Shown here: positions 25,947 to 34,550 of the stretch, piece by piece
Layout of the letters: each line of letters opens with the position of its first letter
How positions within the stretch are numbered: position 1 is the first letter of the stretch
Source: an uncultured Clostridia bacterium
GTDB taxonomy: Bacteria; Bacillota; Clostridia; Oscillospirales; Acutalibacteraceae
Length of the DNA stretch: 64,000 nt
NCBI GenBank assembly: GCA_946500295.1
Contig: CAMMVF010000002.1
Span: forward strand, 83,053-147,052
Direction: 5' to 3'
Notes under the pieces: model-generated
Database searches by the model: none
Seen by the model: only the letters and a program-made list of their open reading frames with translations
What the model was told of the DNA's origin: nothing
Made by a program: the position numbers and the translations under genes

Positions 25947-27017
25947 ATGAGCAACCCTTTTATAAAAACCTCCGATTCCGGTCACGAGTACATAGACCGC
26001 TCCGCTTCGATAAACAGAATGACAATAAAGGATCTGCCGCTTTACGGCGTGGACAACGAGGTGCAGGGCAAGAGCGTTTCACAAATATTCAGCACCGGCA
26101 TAATAGCGGCTGATATACGTCAAAATTCGGAAAAGCTAAGACTGAACTGCTCTGACTTGAGCGACGGCGAGGTAATATCCGGGATGATGAAAGCCCTTGC
26201 AGACGGAAACGAGGAAGCCCTGCGCCTCTCAGTAAAATACGGCAGGCGGCTGGGGCTTATTCTGTTGAGCTTAAAAACCGGGCTGAAAGCCAACAGAGCT
26301 GCAAGACCCGATTGGAGCGACGAGTGCTGGTATTACTGGGGACGGCTTAAAAACATTATTCTGGTCGGCGGACTCACCAGCGGAATCCTCGGTTCTATTT
26401 TAAAATCGGAAGCTCTTTGGGTTTTTGAACAAGCGGGCATAGAGCCATATAACTTTGTAATGTTCGACAATGCAAGCTACATTGGCGTTATGGGCTGCGC
26501 CTCAGCGTTAAAAGAACGGGACGGCAGCTTTTTGGTGTTTGACTTCGGTCAGACCAGCCTCAAGCGCAGCGTAATAAAAAAGCGCAGCGGGGAAATAATT
26601 GAGACCAGGGCGCTCAAAAGCCTGCCGTCCAAATTCATGTCAACGCAGTTTCAAAGCAAGGACGAGGAAAGGGATACTGCAATGCAGCTTTCTTCCTACC
26701 TCGTAAAGCGCATATTTGATACCGTAAATGAAATACCCGATGATATAAATCCGGAGATTATAATCAGCATTGCAAATTATGTTTGCGACGGTGTTCTCCT
26801 CCACCCCAGCGGCGGCTATTCAAAGCTCAGCCTCATCTGCCCAAATTACGCCGAATACCTCGCAAACGAGCTTTCGGGGCTGCTTAGGCGGACAATAACC
26901 GTAAGTCTGATTCACGACGCTACAGCGGCTGCGCTTTATTTTGCCGACTACACCGACTGCGCCTGCATAACCCTGGGTACTGCCTTCGGCATCGGCTTTC
27001 CCGAAACCAGGATATAA
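25947..27017 (+). CDS. ROK/ASKHA-type sugar-kinase-like protein with circularly permuted motif order
   Basis: Unnamed protein of about 356 residues. The motifs of an ROK-type actin-fold kinase are present but in swapped order. The normally C-terminal part comes first: GNEEALRLSVKYGRRLG, then the adenosine-type motif NIILVGGLTSG and IGVMGCASAL. After it come the normally N-terminal parts: phosphate-1 motif FLVFDFGQTSLKR, then the phosphate-2 segment TVSLIHDATAAALYF with its aspartate, and a terminal glycine loop ITLGTAFGIGF. The CxCGxxGCxE zinc motif of ROK proteins is missing. I prefer the ATG after TTGGTGAT; the track ATG is six codons earlier. Substrate unknown. The TAA stop lies in a repeat-family-1 end, so the C-terminus might have been altered by that insertion. 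Confidence 0.65.
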   Translation: MSNPFIKTSDSGHEYIDRSASINRMTIKDLPLYGVDNEVQGKSVSQIFSTGIIAADIRQNSEKLRLNCSDLSDGEVISGMMKALADGNEEALRLSVKYGRRLGLILLSLKTGLKANRAARPDWSDECWYYWGRLKNIILVGGLTSGILGSILKSEALWVFEQAGIEPYNFVMFDNASYIGVMGCASALKERDGSFLVFDFGQTSLKRSVIKKRSGEIIETRALKSLPSKFMSTQFQSKDEERDTAMQLSSYLVKRIFDTVNEIPDDINPEIIISIANYVCDGVLLHPSGGYSKLSLICPNYAEYLANELSGLLRRTITVSLIHDATAAALYFADYTDCACITLGTAFGIGFPETRI

Positions 27018-27033
27018 CCAAGTCGCCGATTTA
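27012..27033 (-). repeat. End fragment of dispersed repeat family 1
   Basis: Plus strand ATATAACCAAGTCGCCGATT, identical to the conserved terminus of the family. It contains the stop codon of the upstream ROK-like gene. Confidence 0.7.
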
Positions 27034-27122
27034 AAAAAAGCTTAAAAACAGTTGAAAAACCCGATTAGCAGGAGTAAAATATAGCTTGTAAAATTTAAGT
27101 TTATAGATTGGGGATATCAAAG

Positions 27123-27692
27123 ATGAAAATAATGGTAGAAACCTCCGCCCGCCACCTGCACGTAACGCAGGAAACGCTCGAAACTCTCTTTGGCGAGGGC
27201 GCAACGCTCACAAACAAAAAGGATCTCTCCCAGCCCGGGCAGTTCGCCTGCTTTGAAAAGGTTACAGTAGTCGGTCCGAAGGGCGAGATGACCATGTCGA
27301 TTTTGGGACCCGTCCGCAGCGCCGACCAGGTTGAAGTAGCTCTGACAGACGCACGCAAACTCGGCATAGCCGCCCCTGTAAGAGAGTCGGGAGACATAGA
27401 GGGCACACCGGGGTGCAAGCTTGTAGGACCTAAGGGCGAAAAGGAGATATCTCAGGGTGTGATTGCCGCAAAAAGGCACATTCACTTCGACCCCAAGAGC
27501 GCCGAGGAGTACGGCGTAAAGGACAAGCAGGTAGTCAGCGTGAAGGTCGGAACTCCCGGAGCACGCAGTCTTATTTTTGACGATGTAGTAGTGAGAGTGA
27601 GCGAGAAGTTCGCCCCCGCTATGCACATCGACACCGATGAAAGCAATTCAGCCGGTCTTGCAGGCACGGTTGACGGAGAGATTTTGCTCTGA
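27123..27692 (+). CDS. pduL: PduL-type phosphate acyltransferase (phosphotransacetylase)
   Basis: Interconverts acyl-CoA and acyl phosphate; in the absence of microcompartment genes it probably serves acetate metabolism as a phosphotransacetylase. About 189 residues, two beta-barrel halves with the zinc-binding histidine motifs SARHLHV and AKRHIHF and a third histidine at MHIDTDESNSAG. No encapsulation-peptide extension is obvious at the N-terminus. I use the ATG (MKIMVETS) instead of the TTG five codons earlier. No acetate kinase is adjacent; an ASKHA-fold protein lies directly upstream. Confidence 0.9.
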   Translation: MKIMVETSARHLHVTQETLETLFGEGATLTNKKDLSQPGQFACFEKVTVVGPKGEMTMSILGPVRSADQVEVALTDARKLGIAAPVRESGDIEGTPGCKLVGPKGEKEISQGVIAAKRHIHFDPKSAEEYGVKDKQVVSVKVGTPGARSLIFDDVVVRVSEKFAPAMHIDTDESNSAGLAGTVDGEILL

Positions 27693-27716
27693 TTATTCAT
27701 TCAACAGAAAAAATTA

Positions 27717-27833
27717 AACCGTCGCCGGGGAGCTTAGCTCCTCAGTCTTTGAGTGTGGATTAAACCTCACCGAAAGACTGAATGTCACCCCGTCGCCGAC
27801 AGCGGCAAGGTGACATCGGCAACTTGGTTATAA
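27717..27833 (+). repeat. Dispersed repeat family 1, middle-plus-tail copy (B)
   Basis: AACCGTCGCCGGGGAGCTTA, GATTAAACCTCACCGAAAGA, then a tail GACATCGGCAACTTGGTTAT. It lacks the head module. Lies between pduL and the nitroreductase gene. Confidence 0.8.
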
Positions 27834-27885
27834 TAATTTGGGGGCGGGCATAAGCCCACCCCTTAATTTTATGGAGACAGTGATT

Positions 27886-28383
27886 ATGGATTTTTTAGAT
27901 TTAGCCGCAAGCCGCTTTTCCGTAAGGAAATACAGAGCCGATAAGCTTGAGAGGGAAAAGCTCGATAAAATACTCAAGGCCGCTGAGCTTGCCCCCACTG
28001 GCATGAACTTTCAGCCGTTTCATCTGATAGTCGCACAAAGCGACGATGCCTTAAAAAAGATAGCAAAGGCTGCTAATATATACGGTGCTCCCACCGCAAT
28101 CATCGTTTGCGCTGACTGCAATAAGGCATGGAAACGCCCCTGCGACAGCAAGCAGATTACCGACATCGACGCATCCATCGTCACCGACCACATGATGCTT
28201 GAAGCCACCGATTTGGGACTTGGCAGTTTGTGGGTGTGCCTGTTCGACCCGGAGGTTTTGAGAGAGGAGTTTAATATTCCGGAAAACCTGGTACCGGTGA
28301 ATATCCTCGCCCTCGGCTACACCGACTGGACTTTGCGCCCGAAAAAGAGGGTAAATATAGGAGAGCTTTGCGAGTTCGTGTAA
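27886..28383 (+). CDS. Nitroreductase family protein (FMN-dependent)
   Basis: About 165-residue flavin oxidoreductase of the nitroreductase superfamily. It begins with the family pattern LAASRFSVRKYRADKLE (FMN phosphate contacts) and contains AAELAPTGMNFQPFHL and the C-terminal GLGSLWVCLFDP ... LALGY. The best start is the ATG 9 bases after GGAG; the track start is 16 codons earlier. Substrate cannot be predicted. Confidence 0.9.
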   Translation: MDFLDLAASRFSVRKYRADKLEREKLDKILKAAELAPTGMNFQPFHLIVAQSDDALKKIAKAANIYGAPTAIIVCADCNKAWKRPCDSKQITDIDASIVTDHMMLEATDLGLGSLWVCLFDPEVLREEFNIPENLVPVNILALGYTDWTLRPKKRVNIGELCEFV

Positions 28384-28497
28384 GCGTCGGTACTGACGGC
28401 ATATTCTTTCTGCATTGAAATAACCAAGCCATAAATTGACACAGCGAAAAACGTAAACAGCGCAATAGAATATATGAGCAAAAAGCGCCGTTGGCAC

Positions 28498-28683
28498 TTA
28501 GTTTTGCTTGCGGACTATGGCGTATTCATCGTCAAGGCGGTAAAAATTGCAGTCGAAGACCGAGCCCTGTATAAATCTCGCCATCTCGTCCTCGTCAAGA
28601 TTCACCTCGCAGGTGTAGCACTCCGATTCATCGTCATAGACGAAGTGAGCGCAGCTTTCGCAGTTTGACTTCACAGCAAACAC
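28498..28683 (-). CDS. Small cysteine-rich protein, DUF6472-like
   Basis: 61-residue acidic protein with a Cys pattern CESCAHF ... CYTCEVNLDEDEMA ... DCNFYRLDDEY, suggesting a small zinc-binding fold. Similar short proteins are widespread in Clostridia; I recall the DUF6472 label but cannot confirm it. It has an RBS-like AAAGGAG upstream. Function unknown. Confidence 0.75.
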   Translation of the reverse strand: MFAVKSNCESCAHFVYDDESECYTCEVNLDEDEMARFIQGSVFDCNFYRLDDEYAIVRKQN

Positions 28684-28715
28684 TCCTTTTGAAATTATAA
28701 TTTAAAATTTAATTA

Positions 28716-28752
28716 GTGGAAAGCCTGTAAGAAAGGCTTTCCACTTTTTTTT
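28716..28752 (+). terminator. Strong hairpin terminator
   Basis: GTGGAAAGCCT / AGGCTTTCCAC (11 bp) followed by eight T residues on the plus strand. It lies between the small Cys-rich gene and mgsA, both on the minus strand; on that strand the tail is TAATTAAATTTT, so it may also serve mgsA. Confidence 0.65.
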
Positions 28753-28754
28753 GC

Positions 28755-28843
28755 AAAAGGGTACAAACGTCAGAGTTGTACAAATTATAAAACAGCAGTG
28801 CAGGCGCACGTAGGACAAAAGCGCCTCCGGCATCGGCTATTTC
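28755..28843 (-). repeat. Dispersed repeat family 2, copy c
   Basis: On the minus strand: GTGAAAT directly overlapping the mgsA stop codon, then GCCGGAGGCGCTTTTGTCCT, ACGTGCGCCTGCACTGCTGT and AATTTGTACAA. Matches copies a and b, in the other genomic orientation and 4 kb away. Confidence 0.7.
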
Positions 28844-30125
28844 ACTCAGACGTCTCCGACGTCGCCTTTATCTTATCCCAATACGCCTTAAACGCCTGCT
28901 CGTTTTTGTTATCTCCAAACTCGTAGTAAACCCTGTCCTTTATATTATCCGGCAAATACTGCTGGTAAGTCCAGTGGTCAGGGTAATCGTGGGGATACAG
29001 GTAAAACTGCCCCTTGTTCGGGTTGTCCTCCCCGTCAAAATGCTTGTTTTGCAGCTGTCTGGGGATAGGTCCGTACTTTCCCTGCTTCAGGTCGCTCATA
29101 GCGGCGTTTATAGCGTTATAGGCGCTGTTGCTCTTGGGCGAATTGCAAACAAGGATAACCGCATCTGCAAGCGGAATCCGAGCCTCCGGCAGCCCCACAG
29201 CCTGAGCGATATCCACACAGGATTTGACTATAGGAATAATCTGCGGGTAGGCAAGCCCCACATCCTCACAGGCGCAGACCATCAGCCTGCGGCAGGCCGA
29301 GGGCAGATCCCCCGCCTCCAACAGCCTTGAAAGGTAATGGATTGCGGCGTTGGGGTCGGAGCCTCTCATGGATTTCTGATATGCCGAGACTATGTCGTAG
29401 TGCTCGTCTCCGTCCTTATCGTAGCGGGCGGCGCTCTTTTGAGTCAGCTGCTGCGCCAGTTCCTTTGTGACGATTTTTTTACCATCGTCCGTATCGGCTG
29501 CAAGGGTGCACAGCTCGACTGCATTTAGCGCCTTTCGCACATCTCCGCCGCACGCTGTCGCAATATACGAGACAGTATCGTCTCCGATCTCAATTTTATC
29601 CCCTCCCTCCTTTTCAAGAAAGGCAAAGGCTCTGCGGATTGCCTTTTCTATGGCAGGGGCGGAAACCGTCTTGAACTCAAACACGGTACAGCGGCTCAAA
29701 ATAGCGTTATAGACATAAAAATACGGATTTTCGGTCGTGGATGCTACGAGGGTTATTCTGCCGTCCTCAAGGTACTCGAGCAGGGTCTGCTGCTGCTTTT
29801 TATTAAAATACTGGATCTCATCAAGGTAAAGAAGAACCCCGTTCATTCCGCTGAAAGTCCCAAGCTCGGCGACTATCGCCTTTATATCGGCTGTTGAGGC
29901 TGTAGTACCGTTAAGCTTTCTCAGCGCTTTATTCTGCTGCTTTGCGATTATAGACGCTACAGTACTCTTGCCAACCCCCGAAGGTCCGTAAAATATCATA
30001 TTTGGAATCTCTCCGCTGTCTATTATCCTGCGCAGAGCCTTTCCCTTGCCGAGCAAATGCTCCTGCCCGACCACCTCATCAAGCGACTGCGGCCTTATTC
30101 TGTCCGCCAGCGGGCTTGTGCTCAT
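28842..30125 (-). CDS. mgsA: Replication-associated recombination protein A (MgsA/RarA), AAA+ ATPase
   Basis: Clamp-loader-like ATPase acting at stalled replication forks. 427 residues: AAA+ core with Walker A FYGPSGVGKSTVAS and Walker B LYLDEIQYFNKKQQ, sensor 1 VASTTENPYF, arginine-finger region LSRCTVFEF, then the family C-terminal domain (SMRGSDPNAAIHYLSRLLEAGD) and a tail with DYPDHWTYQQYLP. GAGGTGA precedes the ATG. Confidence 0.96.
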   Translation of the reverse strand: MSTSPLADRIRPQSLDEVVGQEHLLGKGKALRRIIDSGEIPNMIFYGPSGVGKSTVASIIAKQQNKALRKLNGTTASTADIKAIVAELGTFSGMNGVLLYLDEIQYFNKKQQQTLLEYLEDGRITLVASTTENPYFYVYNAILSRCTVFEFKTVSAPAIEKAIRRAFAFLEKEGGDKIEIGDDTVSYIATACGGDVRKALNAVELCTLAADTDDGKKIVTKELAQQLTQKSAARYDKDGDEHYDIVSAYQKSMRGSDPNAAIHYLSRLLEAGDLPSACRRLMVCACEDVGLAYPQIIPIVKSCVDIAQAVGLPEARIPLADAVILVCNSPKSNSAYNAINAAMSDLKQGKYGPIPRQLQNKHFDGEDNPNKGQFYLYPHDYPDHWTYQQYLPDNIKDRVYYEFGDNKNEQAFKAYWDKIKATSETSE

Positions 30126-30160
30126 AAGCTCACCTCGTTTTTCTCACTTAATAAAAACAA

Positions 30161-30272
30161 GGGGAGCTGTTCTCCGCCGAAGCGGAGAACCACTGAGCTG
30201 CTGAAGGCTTCAGAATAAAAATCACTTAACCTTCGGCAGCGCAGTCGCTCAGCCGGGGCTGAGCAGCTCCCC
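30161..30272 (-). repeat. Multi-branched palindromic element downstream of glyA
   Basis: The outer stem GGGGAGCTG / CAGCTCCCC (9 bp) encloses three hairpins: TTCTCCGCCGAAGCGGAGAA, GCTGCTGAAGG ... CCTTCGGCAGC, and GCTCAGCCGGGGCTGAGC. The whole glyA-mgsA gap is occupied. It could be a structured mobile element, a terminator, or a folded RNA. Confidence 0.7.
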
Positions 30273-30291
30273 CGTAACTATCCGCACTCTC

Positions 30292-31545
30292 TTACTCGTA
30301 GAGAGGATATTTAGCGCAAAGCTCGGTAACACCAGCTCTGACCTTATCTGCATTTCCTTCAAAGTCATCCGTCACCATAGTTATAAACTCGGCTATCTTG
30401 TCCATATCTTCCTCTTTGAAGCCTCTGGTGGTGACAGCGGCCGTACCCATTCTCACGCCGGAGGTGATAAATGGGCTTCTCGGTTCGTTCGGAACTGTGT
30501 TTTTATTTGCGGTGATATACACCTCGTCCAAGCGATGCTCAAGCTCCTTGCCCGTAAGCTCGGTATCCTTCAAATCGAGCAGAAGCACATGGTTATCCGT
30601 GCCGCCTGAGACAAGCTTGTGTCCTCTGGAAACAAGCCCCTCAGCAAGAGCCTTGCAGTTTTTCACAATCTGCTCGCCGTAAAGCTTAAATTCGGGTTTG
30701 AGCGCTTCTCCGAAGCAAACCGCCTTAGCCGCAATTATATGCATCAGCGGGCCGCCCTGCGTGCCGGGGAATACAGCCTTGTCTATCGCCTTGGCAAACT
30801 CCTCCTTACAGAGAATAAGTCCTCCCCTCGGTCCTCTGAGGGTCTTGTGGGTTGTGGTAGTGACAAAGTGGGCGTGCGGCACCGGGTTGGGGTGAACTCC
30901 CGCAGCTACCAAACCGGCAATATGGGCCATATCTACCATCAAATAGGCTCCGCAGGCATCAGCTATCTCACGAAATTTTGCAAAATCTATAATTCTTGGG
31001 TATGCGCTCGCTCCGCAGACTATCATCTTGGGCTTGCACTCCATAGCCTGCTGCATGACCTTGTCATAGTCTATTCTGTGTGTTTCGGGGTCAACACCGT
31101 AGGCTACAAAGTTGAAGTATTTTCCACTCATATTTACAGGCGAGCCGTGTGTGAGGTGACCGCCCTCGCTCAGGTTCATACCCATAACCGTATCACCCGG
31201 CTCAAGCATAGCAAAATAAACAGCCATATTAGCCTGGGCGCCCGAGTGCGGCTGAACATTGGCATGCTCTGCACCGAAAAGCTCGCAGGCTCTCTTGCGT
31301 GCAATCTCCTCAACTACATCGACGCACTGACAGCCACCGTAGTAACGCTTGCCGGGATAGCCCTCTGCGTACTTATTTGTCAGCACGCTGCCCATAGCGG
31401 CCATAACCGCCGGAGAGACAATGTTCTCCGAAGCGATAAGCTCGATATTTCTTCTCTGTCTTTTCAGCTCCTCGTTCATTGCCGCGGATACGTCCGGGTC
31501 ATATTTACCGACAAAGCCTATTGTATCCATGATGTCATTGTACAT
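30292..31545 (-). CDS. glyA: Serine hydroxymethyltransferase
   Basis: PLP enzyme converting serine and tetrahydrofolate to glycine and 5,10-methylene-THF. 417 residues; [48 protein letters not shown] and the PLP-lysine motif [15 protein letters not shown] are all present. AAGGAG precedes the ATG and a clear promoter lies upstream, so it is probably monocistronic. No glycine riboswitch was seen. Confidence 0.98.
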   Translation of the reverse strand: MYNDIMDTIGFVGKYDPDVSAAMNEELKRQRRNIELIASENIVSPAVMAAMGSVLTNKYAEGYPGKRYYGGCQCVDVVEEIARKRACELFGAEHANVQPHSGAQANMAVYFAMLEPGDTVMGMNLSEGGHLTHGSPVNMSGKYFNFVAYGVDPETHRIDYDKVMQQAMECKPKMIVCGASAYPRIIDFAKFREIADACGAYLMVDMAHIAGLVAAGVHPNPVPHAHFVTTTTHKTLRGPRGGLILCKEEFAKAIDKAVFPGTQGGPLMHIIAAKAVCFGEALKPEFKLYGEQIVKNCKALAEGLVSRGHKLVSGGTDNHVLLLDLKDTELTGKELEHRLDEVYITANKNTVPNEPRSPFITSGVRMGTAAVTTRGFKEEDMDKIAEFITMVTDDFEGNADKVRAGVTELCAKYPLYE

Positions 31546-31580
31546 TGGTTTTACTCCTTTTCGTTTTATTCCATTTTACT

Positions 31581-31609
31581 ATTATAGGGTAAACGACGAT
31601 TTTTTGCAA
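31581..31609 (-). promoter_or_regulatory. Sigma-A promoter of glyA
   Basis: TTGCAA, 17-base spacer, TATAAT on the minus strand, 36 bases upstream of the start codon. Confidence 0.75.
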
Positions 31610-31620
31610 TTAATTTTAAA

Positions 31621-31712
31621 TCGAGCAAAGCATGACAAACTCGTTTGATCACGCCTGCGACGATTGCAACCGCCGCCTACAGAGGCGGGGAACATCGGCG
31701 ACTTGCTTATAA
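31621..31712 (+). repeat. Dispersed repeat family 1, head-plus-tail copy (C)
   Basis: Head GAGCAAAGCATGACAAACTC, GTTTGATCACGCC and GCGACGATTGCAACCG joined directly to tail CCGCCTACAGAGGCGGGGAA, CATCGGCGACTTGCTTATAA. The tail end is 3-4 bases from the stop codon of the neighbouring PASTA/YARHG gene. Confidence 0.8.
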
Positions 31713-31714
31713 GC

Positions 31715-32803
31715 TTAATCCTCGCCCTCATTACTGTACTCCTTTTGGAGAATAAAGTCTATATTCGCCCTCTCGTATCGGTTGAGCACGCTCTCGTCAA
31801 AATCTTCGGGAGCAATGATTCCGTTATACCAGGTACAGCGGTCAAAATACTCCTGAATTTCCTCTGTATCGAACAGCCTGCCGTGACGGGCGTAAATCTC
31901 ATTTCTGGCAAGCTCCAGCTCAAATCCGTCTATCCCCTCCAAATCAGGATAATCCAGATAACGCTCGCTGCTGTCGGGGATAATGTAGGTACTGATTTCA
32001 TCGTCATTTGAGCTGTCGCTCGGCTCTGTCTCGGCCGAGGTTTCAGGCTCAGTTTGCGCCTGCGTCGACGGCTGAGTTACTATCTGAGGCTCAGATACCG
32101 TATAATCAGATCCGGTGGAGATATACAACATCACTGTCGTTCCCCTGTGTATGCTGCCACCAGCCTCGGGGCTCTGAGAAATTACATAGCCCTGCTCAAC
32201 CAAATTGCTGGGCTGTTCGGATATCCTCACCTCAAGTCCCAACTGCTCAAGCTGCGACTCGGCGTCTTCCTGTGTCAAGCCGATAAGATAAGGCACCTCC
32301 ACCGGTATGCTGTCCACCGTTGTGGGCGCTGTCGGCTCAATTACAGAGCTGGTTTGAGTAGGGATCGACTCTCCGTCAGAGCAGCTTCCGCCGAACACCA
32401 CCGCCGCAAAAATTATCATTGCAGTTATCAGAATCGCACCTATTACGATTATTGCTATAAAGAGATTTTTATGATTTTTTGTCTTCTCGTTTCCGTTTTC
32501 GTCTATATCCATCGGGGCGTAGGGAGCTTCGTAAGTTGATTCTACCCTGTCGAAAACTCTCGTCTCCGAGTTTGAATTTTGTCCCGGCACCTCCGAGTAT
32601 CCGTCGGAATAATCCTCTATTGCGTTGTCCTTAGGGTTACTTACGTCCCCATTTTCTATTGTATTGTTGTCCTCGTCAATTTCATTTTCCGGCGAGCTGT
32701 TGTAAGGCTCACGATCACTATTCACAGTCTCCAAATCAACACCACAATATGGGCAAAACCTTGCTCCATCGCTTACTGTTTTTCCGCAGCTAAAACATTT
32801 CAT
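31715..32803 (-). CDS. Zinc-ribbon, single-pass membrane protein with PASTA and YARHG domains
   Basis: About 362 residues. N-terminal zinc ribbon (CFSCG ... CPYCG), an acidic Asn/Ser-rich linker, one membrane helix (about 112-135, LFIAIIVIGAILITAMIIF), then an outside part with a PASTA domain (VPYLIGLTQEDAESQLEQLG ... QSPEAGGSIHRGTTVMLYIS), a Thr/Ser/Glu-rich linker, and a C-terminal YARHG domain (LARNEIYARHGRLF). PASTA domains usually bind peptidoglycan or muropeptides; YARHG function is unknown. Likely a cell-wall sensor without a kinase. The internal ATG after AAAGG is chosen over the track start. Confidence 0.8.
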   Translation of the reverse strand: MKCFSCGKTVSDGARFCPYCGVDLETVNSDREPYNSSPENEIDEDNNTIENGDVSNPKDNAIEDYSDGYSEVPGQNSNSETRVFDRVESTYEAPYAPMDIDENGNEKTKNHKNLFIAIIVIGAILITAMIIFAAVVFGGSCSDGESIPTQTSSVIEPTAPTTVDSIPVEVPYLIGLTQEDAESQLEQLGLEVRISEQPSNLVEQGYVISQSPEAGGSIHRGTTVMLYISTGSDYTVSEPQIVTQPSTQAQTEPETSAETEPSDSSNDDEISTYIIPDSSERYLDYPDLEGIDGFELELARNEIYARHGRLFDTEEIQEYFDRCTWYNGIIAPEDFDESVLNRYERANIDFILQKEYSNEGED

Positions 32804-32942
32804 TACATCACTGCCTTTCGTCATAGATTATACTAAAGCTACGCCTCCTCGACCAAAGCTAAATATAATCCTCTCGACAAAATTATACAACCTTTCACGA
32901 AATATTACAACCAAAAGACTGAATTTGTAAAAAACACGGTTG

Positions 32943-32990
32943 CAAAAATTAAGCCGCCGTGCAGCCAATCAAAGGCTTAACGTGGCGGTT
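32943..32990 (-). terminator. Terminator of apgM
   Basis: Long imperfect stem, AACCGCCACGTTAAGCC against GGCTGCACGGCGGCTT with an AT-rich loop, followed on the minus strand by AATTTTTGC, about 40 bases after the apgM stop. Confidence 0.65.
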
Positions 32991-33030
32991 AAAGTACGGC
33001 GGCAAAGTAAAATACAAAGTAAAATATATA

Positions 33031-34242
33031 TTATTTCCCCAAAAATCTGTTCATGAGAGTACAGCCCTTTTCAATATATACGCCGGTGGATTTTGCGCTC
33101 TCCTCGTCGAATACGGTAACTCCGCTTTCTCTCTCGTCAAAGCTGCGGTAAATGAGATACGGCACAGGGTCGGAGCAGTGGGTGCGAATTGCCAGCGGCG
33201 TCGGGTGGTCGGGCAGCACCATAACTGCGTAATCTCCATACTTTTTCAGCTCGGATATGAGCGGGGTGAGGATTTTCTCATCAATCAGCTCTATCGCCCT
33301 TATCTTATTTTCGGTCTCGCCCCTGTGTCCGCACTCGTCCGGTGCTTCTACATGAATATAGGCAAAATCGCAACCGTTTTTCAAACAGTCAAGAGCCGCT
33401 TGGAGCTTGCCTTCAAAATTTGTATCTATATAACCCGTAGCCCCTTGAACCTCAGGGGTCTCCATCCCGGCGCAGATTCCTATACCCTTTAAAAGGTCAA
33501 CTGCGGAAATAACCGCACCCTTAAGTCCGAATTTACTCTCAAAGCTGTCAAGAAGAGGCTTTTGTCCCTCGCCCCACAGCCAAATAGAATTTGCCGGGCG
33601 GCGCCCCGCCTTAATTCTCTTTATATTCACCGGGTGATCCTTCAAAAGCTCATAGCTGCGCTTTTGAAGCTCATACAGCTTGGGCGTACCCTCTCCCTTT
33701 GGAATATAGTCGGTAATCCTTCTGCCCGTTATGTCGTGCGGAGGTGTAAGCTCTCCGGGGTGAGGTATGCCCTTATCCCAAACGAGGCAATGACGGTAGC
33801 TAACGCCCGAGTAAAAGGTAAATTCCTCGTTTCCAAGCTTTGACTGTATAAATTCAATCAGCTCGCGAGCCTCTTCGGTGGAGATATCATCAGCACAGTA
33901 ATCCACCATTGTTTTGTCCTCATAATTCTCCTCATCGCTCAGTGTGACAAGGTTACAGCGCAGTGTAACATCGCTTTCCTTGAGATCTATTCCAATGCTT
34001 GCCGCCTCGAGCGGTGAGCGCCCCGTATAGTATACGGCGGGGTCATAGCCCATGACTGAAAGGTTGGCCACGTCACTGCCGGGCTTTAAACCCTCGGCTA
34101 CAGTTTTGACAAGCCCCACCTCCGACTTGGGAGCAAGAGCGTTCATCATATCTTTCTTTGCCACAGACATAGGAGTTTTACCGCCAAGACTCTCAACCGG
34201 GTAATCCGCCATGCCATCGCAAAGCACTACTACATACTTCAA
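33031..34242 (-). CDS. apgM: Cofactor-independent phosphoglycerate mutase, archaeal (ApgM) type
   Basis: Interconverts 3- and 2-phosphoglycerate in glycolysis, using two metals of the alkaline-phosphatase superfamily. About 403 residues. The start KYVVVLCDGMADYPVESLGG, the phosphorylated-serine region SDVANLSVMGYDP, HVEAPDECGHRG and VLPDHPTPLAIRTHCSDPVP are diagnostic. I use a TTG start (TTG AAG TAT) after AAAGGTGA; the track GTG three codons upstream overlaps that ribosome site. Confidence 0.93.
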   Translation of the reverse strand: MKYVVVLCDGMADYPVESLGGKTPMSVAKKDMMNALAPKSEVGLVKTVAEGLKPGSDVANLSVMGYDPAVYYTGRSPLEAASIGIDLKESDVTLRCNLVTLSDEENYEDKTMVDYCADDISTEEARELIEFIQSKLGNEEFTFYSGVSYRHCLVWDKGIPHPGELTPPHDITGRRITDYIPKGEGTPKLYELQKRSYELLKDHPVNIKRIKAGRRPANSIWLWGEGQKPLLDSFESKFGLKGAVISAVDLLKGIGICAGMETPEVQGATGYIDTNFEGKLQAALDCLKNGCDFAYIHVEAPDECGHRGETENKIRAIELIDEKILTPLISELKKYGDYAVMVLPDHPTPLAIRTHCSDPVPYLIYRSFDERESGVTVFDEESAKSTGVYIEKGCTLMNRFLGK

Positions 34243-34388
34243 AGCTATCACCTTTTCAAAATTACTTTTACCGTATAATTATATAGCCAAAGCGAATTTT
34301 AATCAAGCAAAAAGGCGGAAATAAAGAAAAGAGTTGAGCACTGACTACTCAAAACATCTGAAGCTGCCACATATCAAATTAATTTAAA

Positions 34389-34496
34389 TCGTCGCCGGGG
34401 AGCTTCGCTCCTCAGGGTTGGGGGATTAAACCTCACCGAAAGGCCGAATGTCCCCGCCGCCTACTCAGGCGGAGAACATCGGCGACTTGCTTATAT
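34389..34496 (+). repeat. Dispersed repeat family 1, middle-plus-tail copy (D)
   Basis: TCGTCGCCGGGGAGCTTCGC, GGATTAAACCTCACCGAAAG and tail GAACATCGGCGACTTGCTTA. The remaining part of the apgM-pyrF gap (34243-34388) holds no gene. Confidence 0.8.
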
Positions 34497-34531
34497 AAAA
34501 AAGCTGCCGCAAATCTTGACCATTTGCGACA
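34497..34531 (-). terminator. Terminator of pyrF
   Basis: TGTCGCAAAT / ATTTGCGGCA stem with one mismatch, followed on the minus strand by GCTTTTTTAT, 20 bases beyond the pyrF stop and abutting repeat copy D. Confidence 0.7.
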
Positions 34532-34550
34532 ACCCAAAATTGTATATTTA

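Noticed and set aside
28421-28432. Further repeat-family-1 fragment (AATAACCAAGC)
   Set aside because: Only about ten bases match the family end, too little to separate from chance.
31546-31620. Glycine riboswitch upstream of glyA
   Set aside because: The leader from the promoter to the ATG is only about 30 bases, too short for an aptamer.
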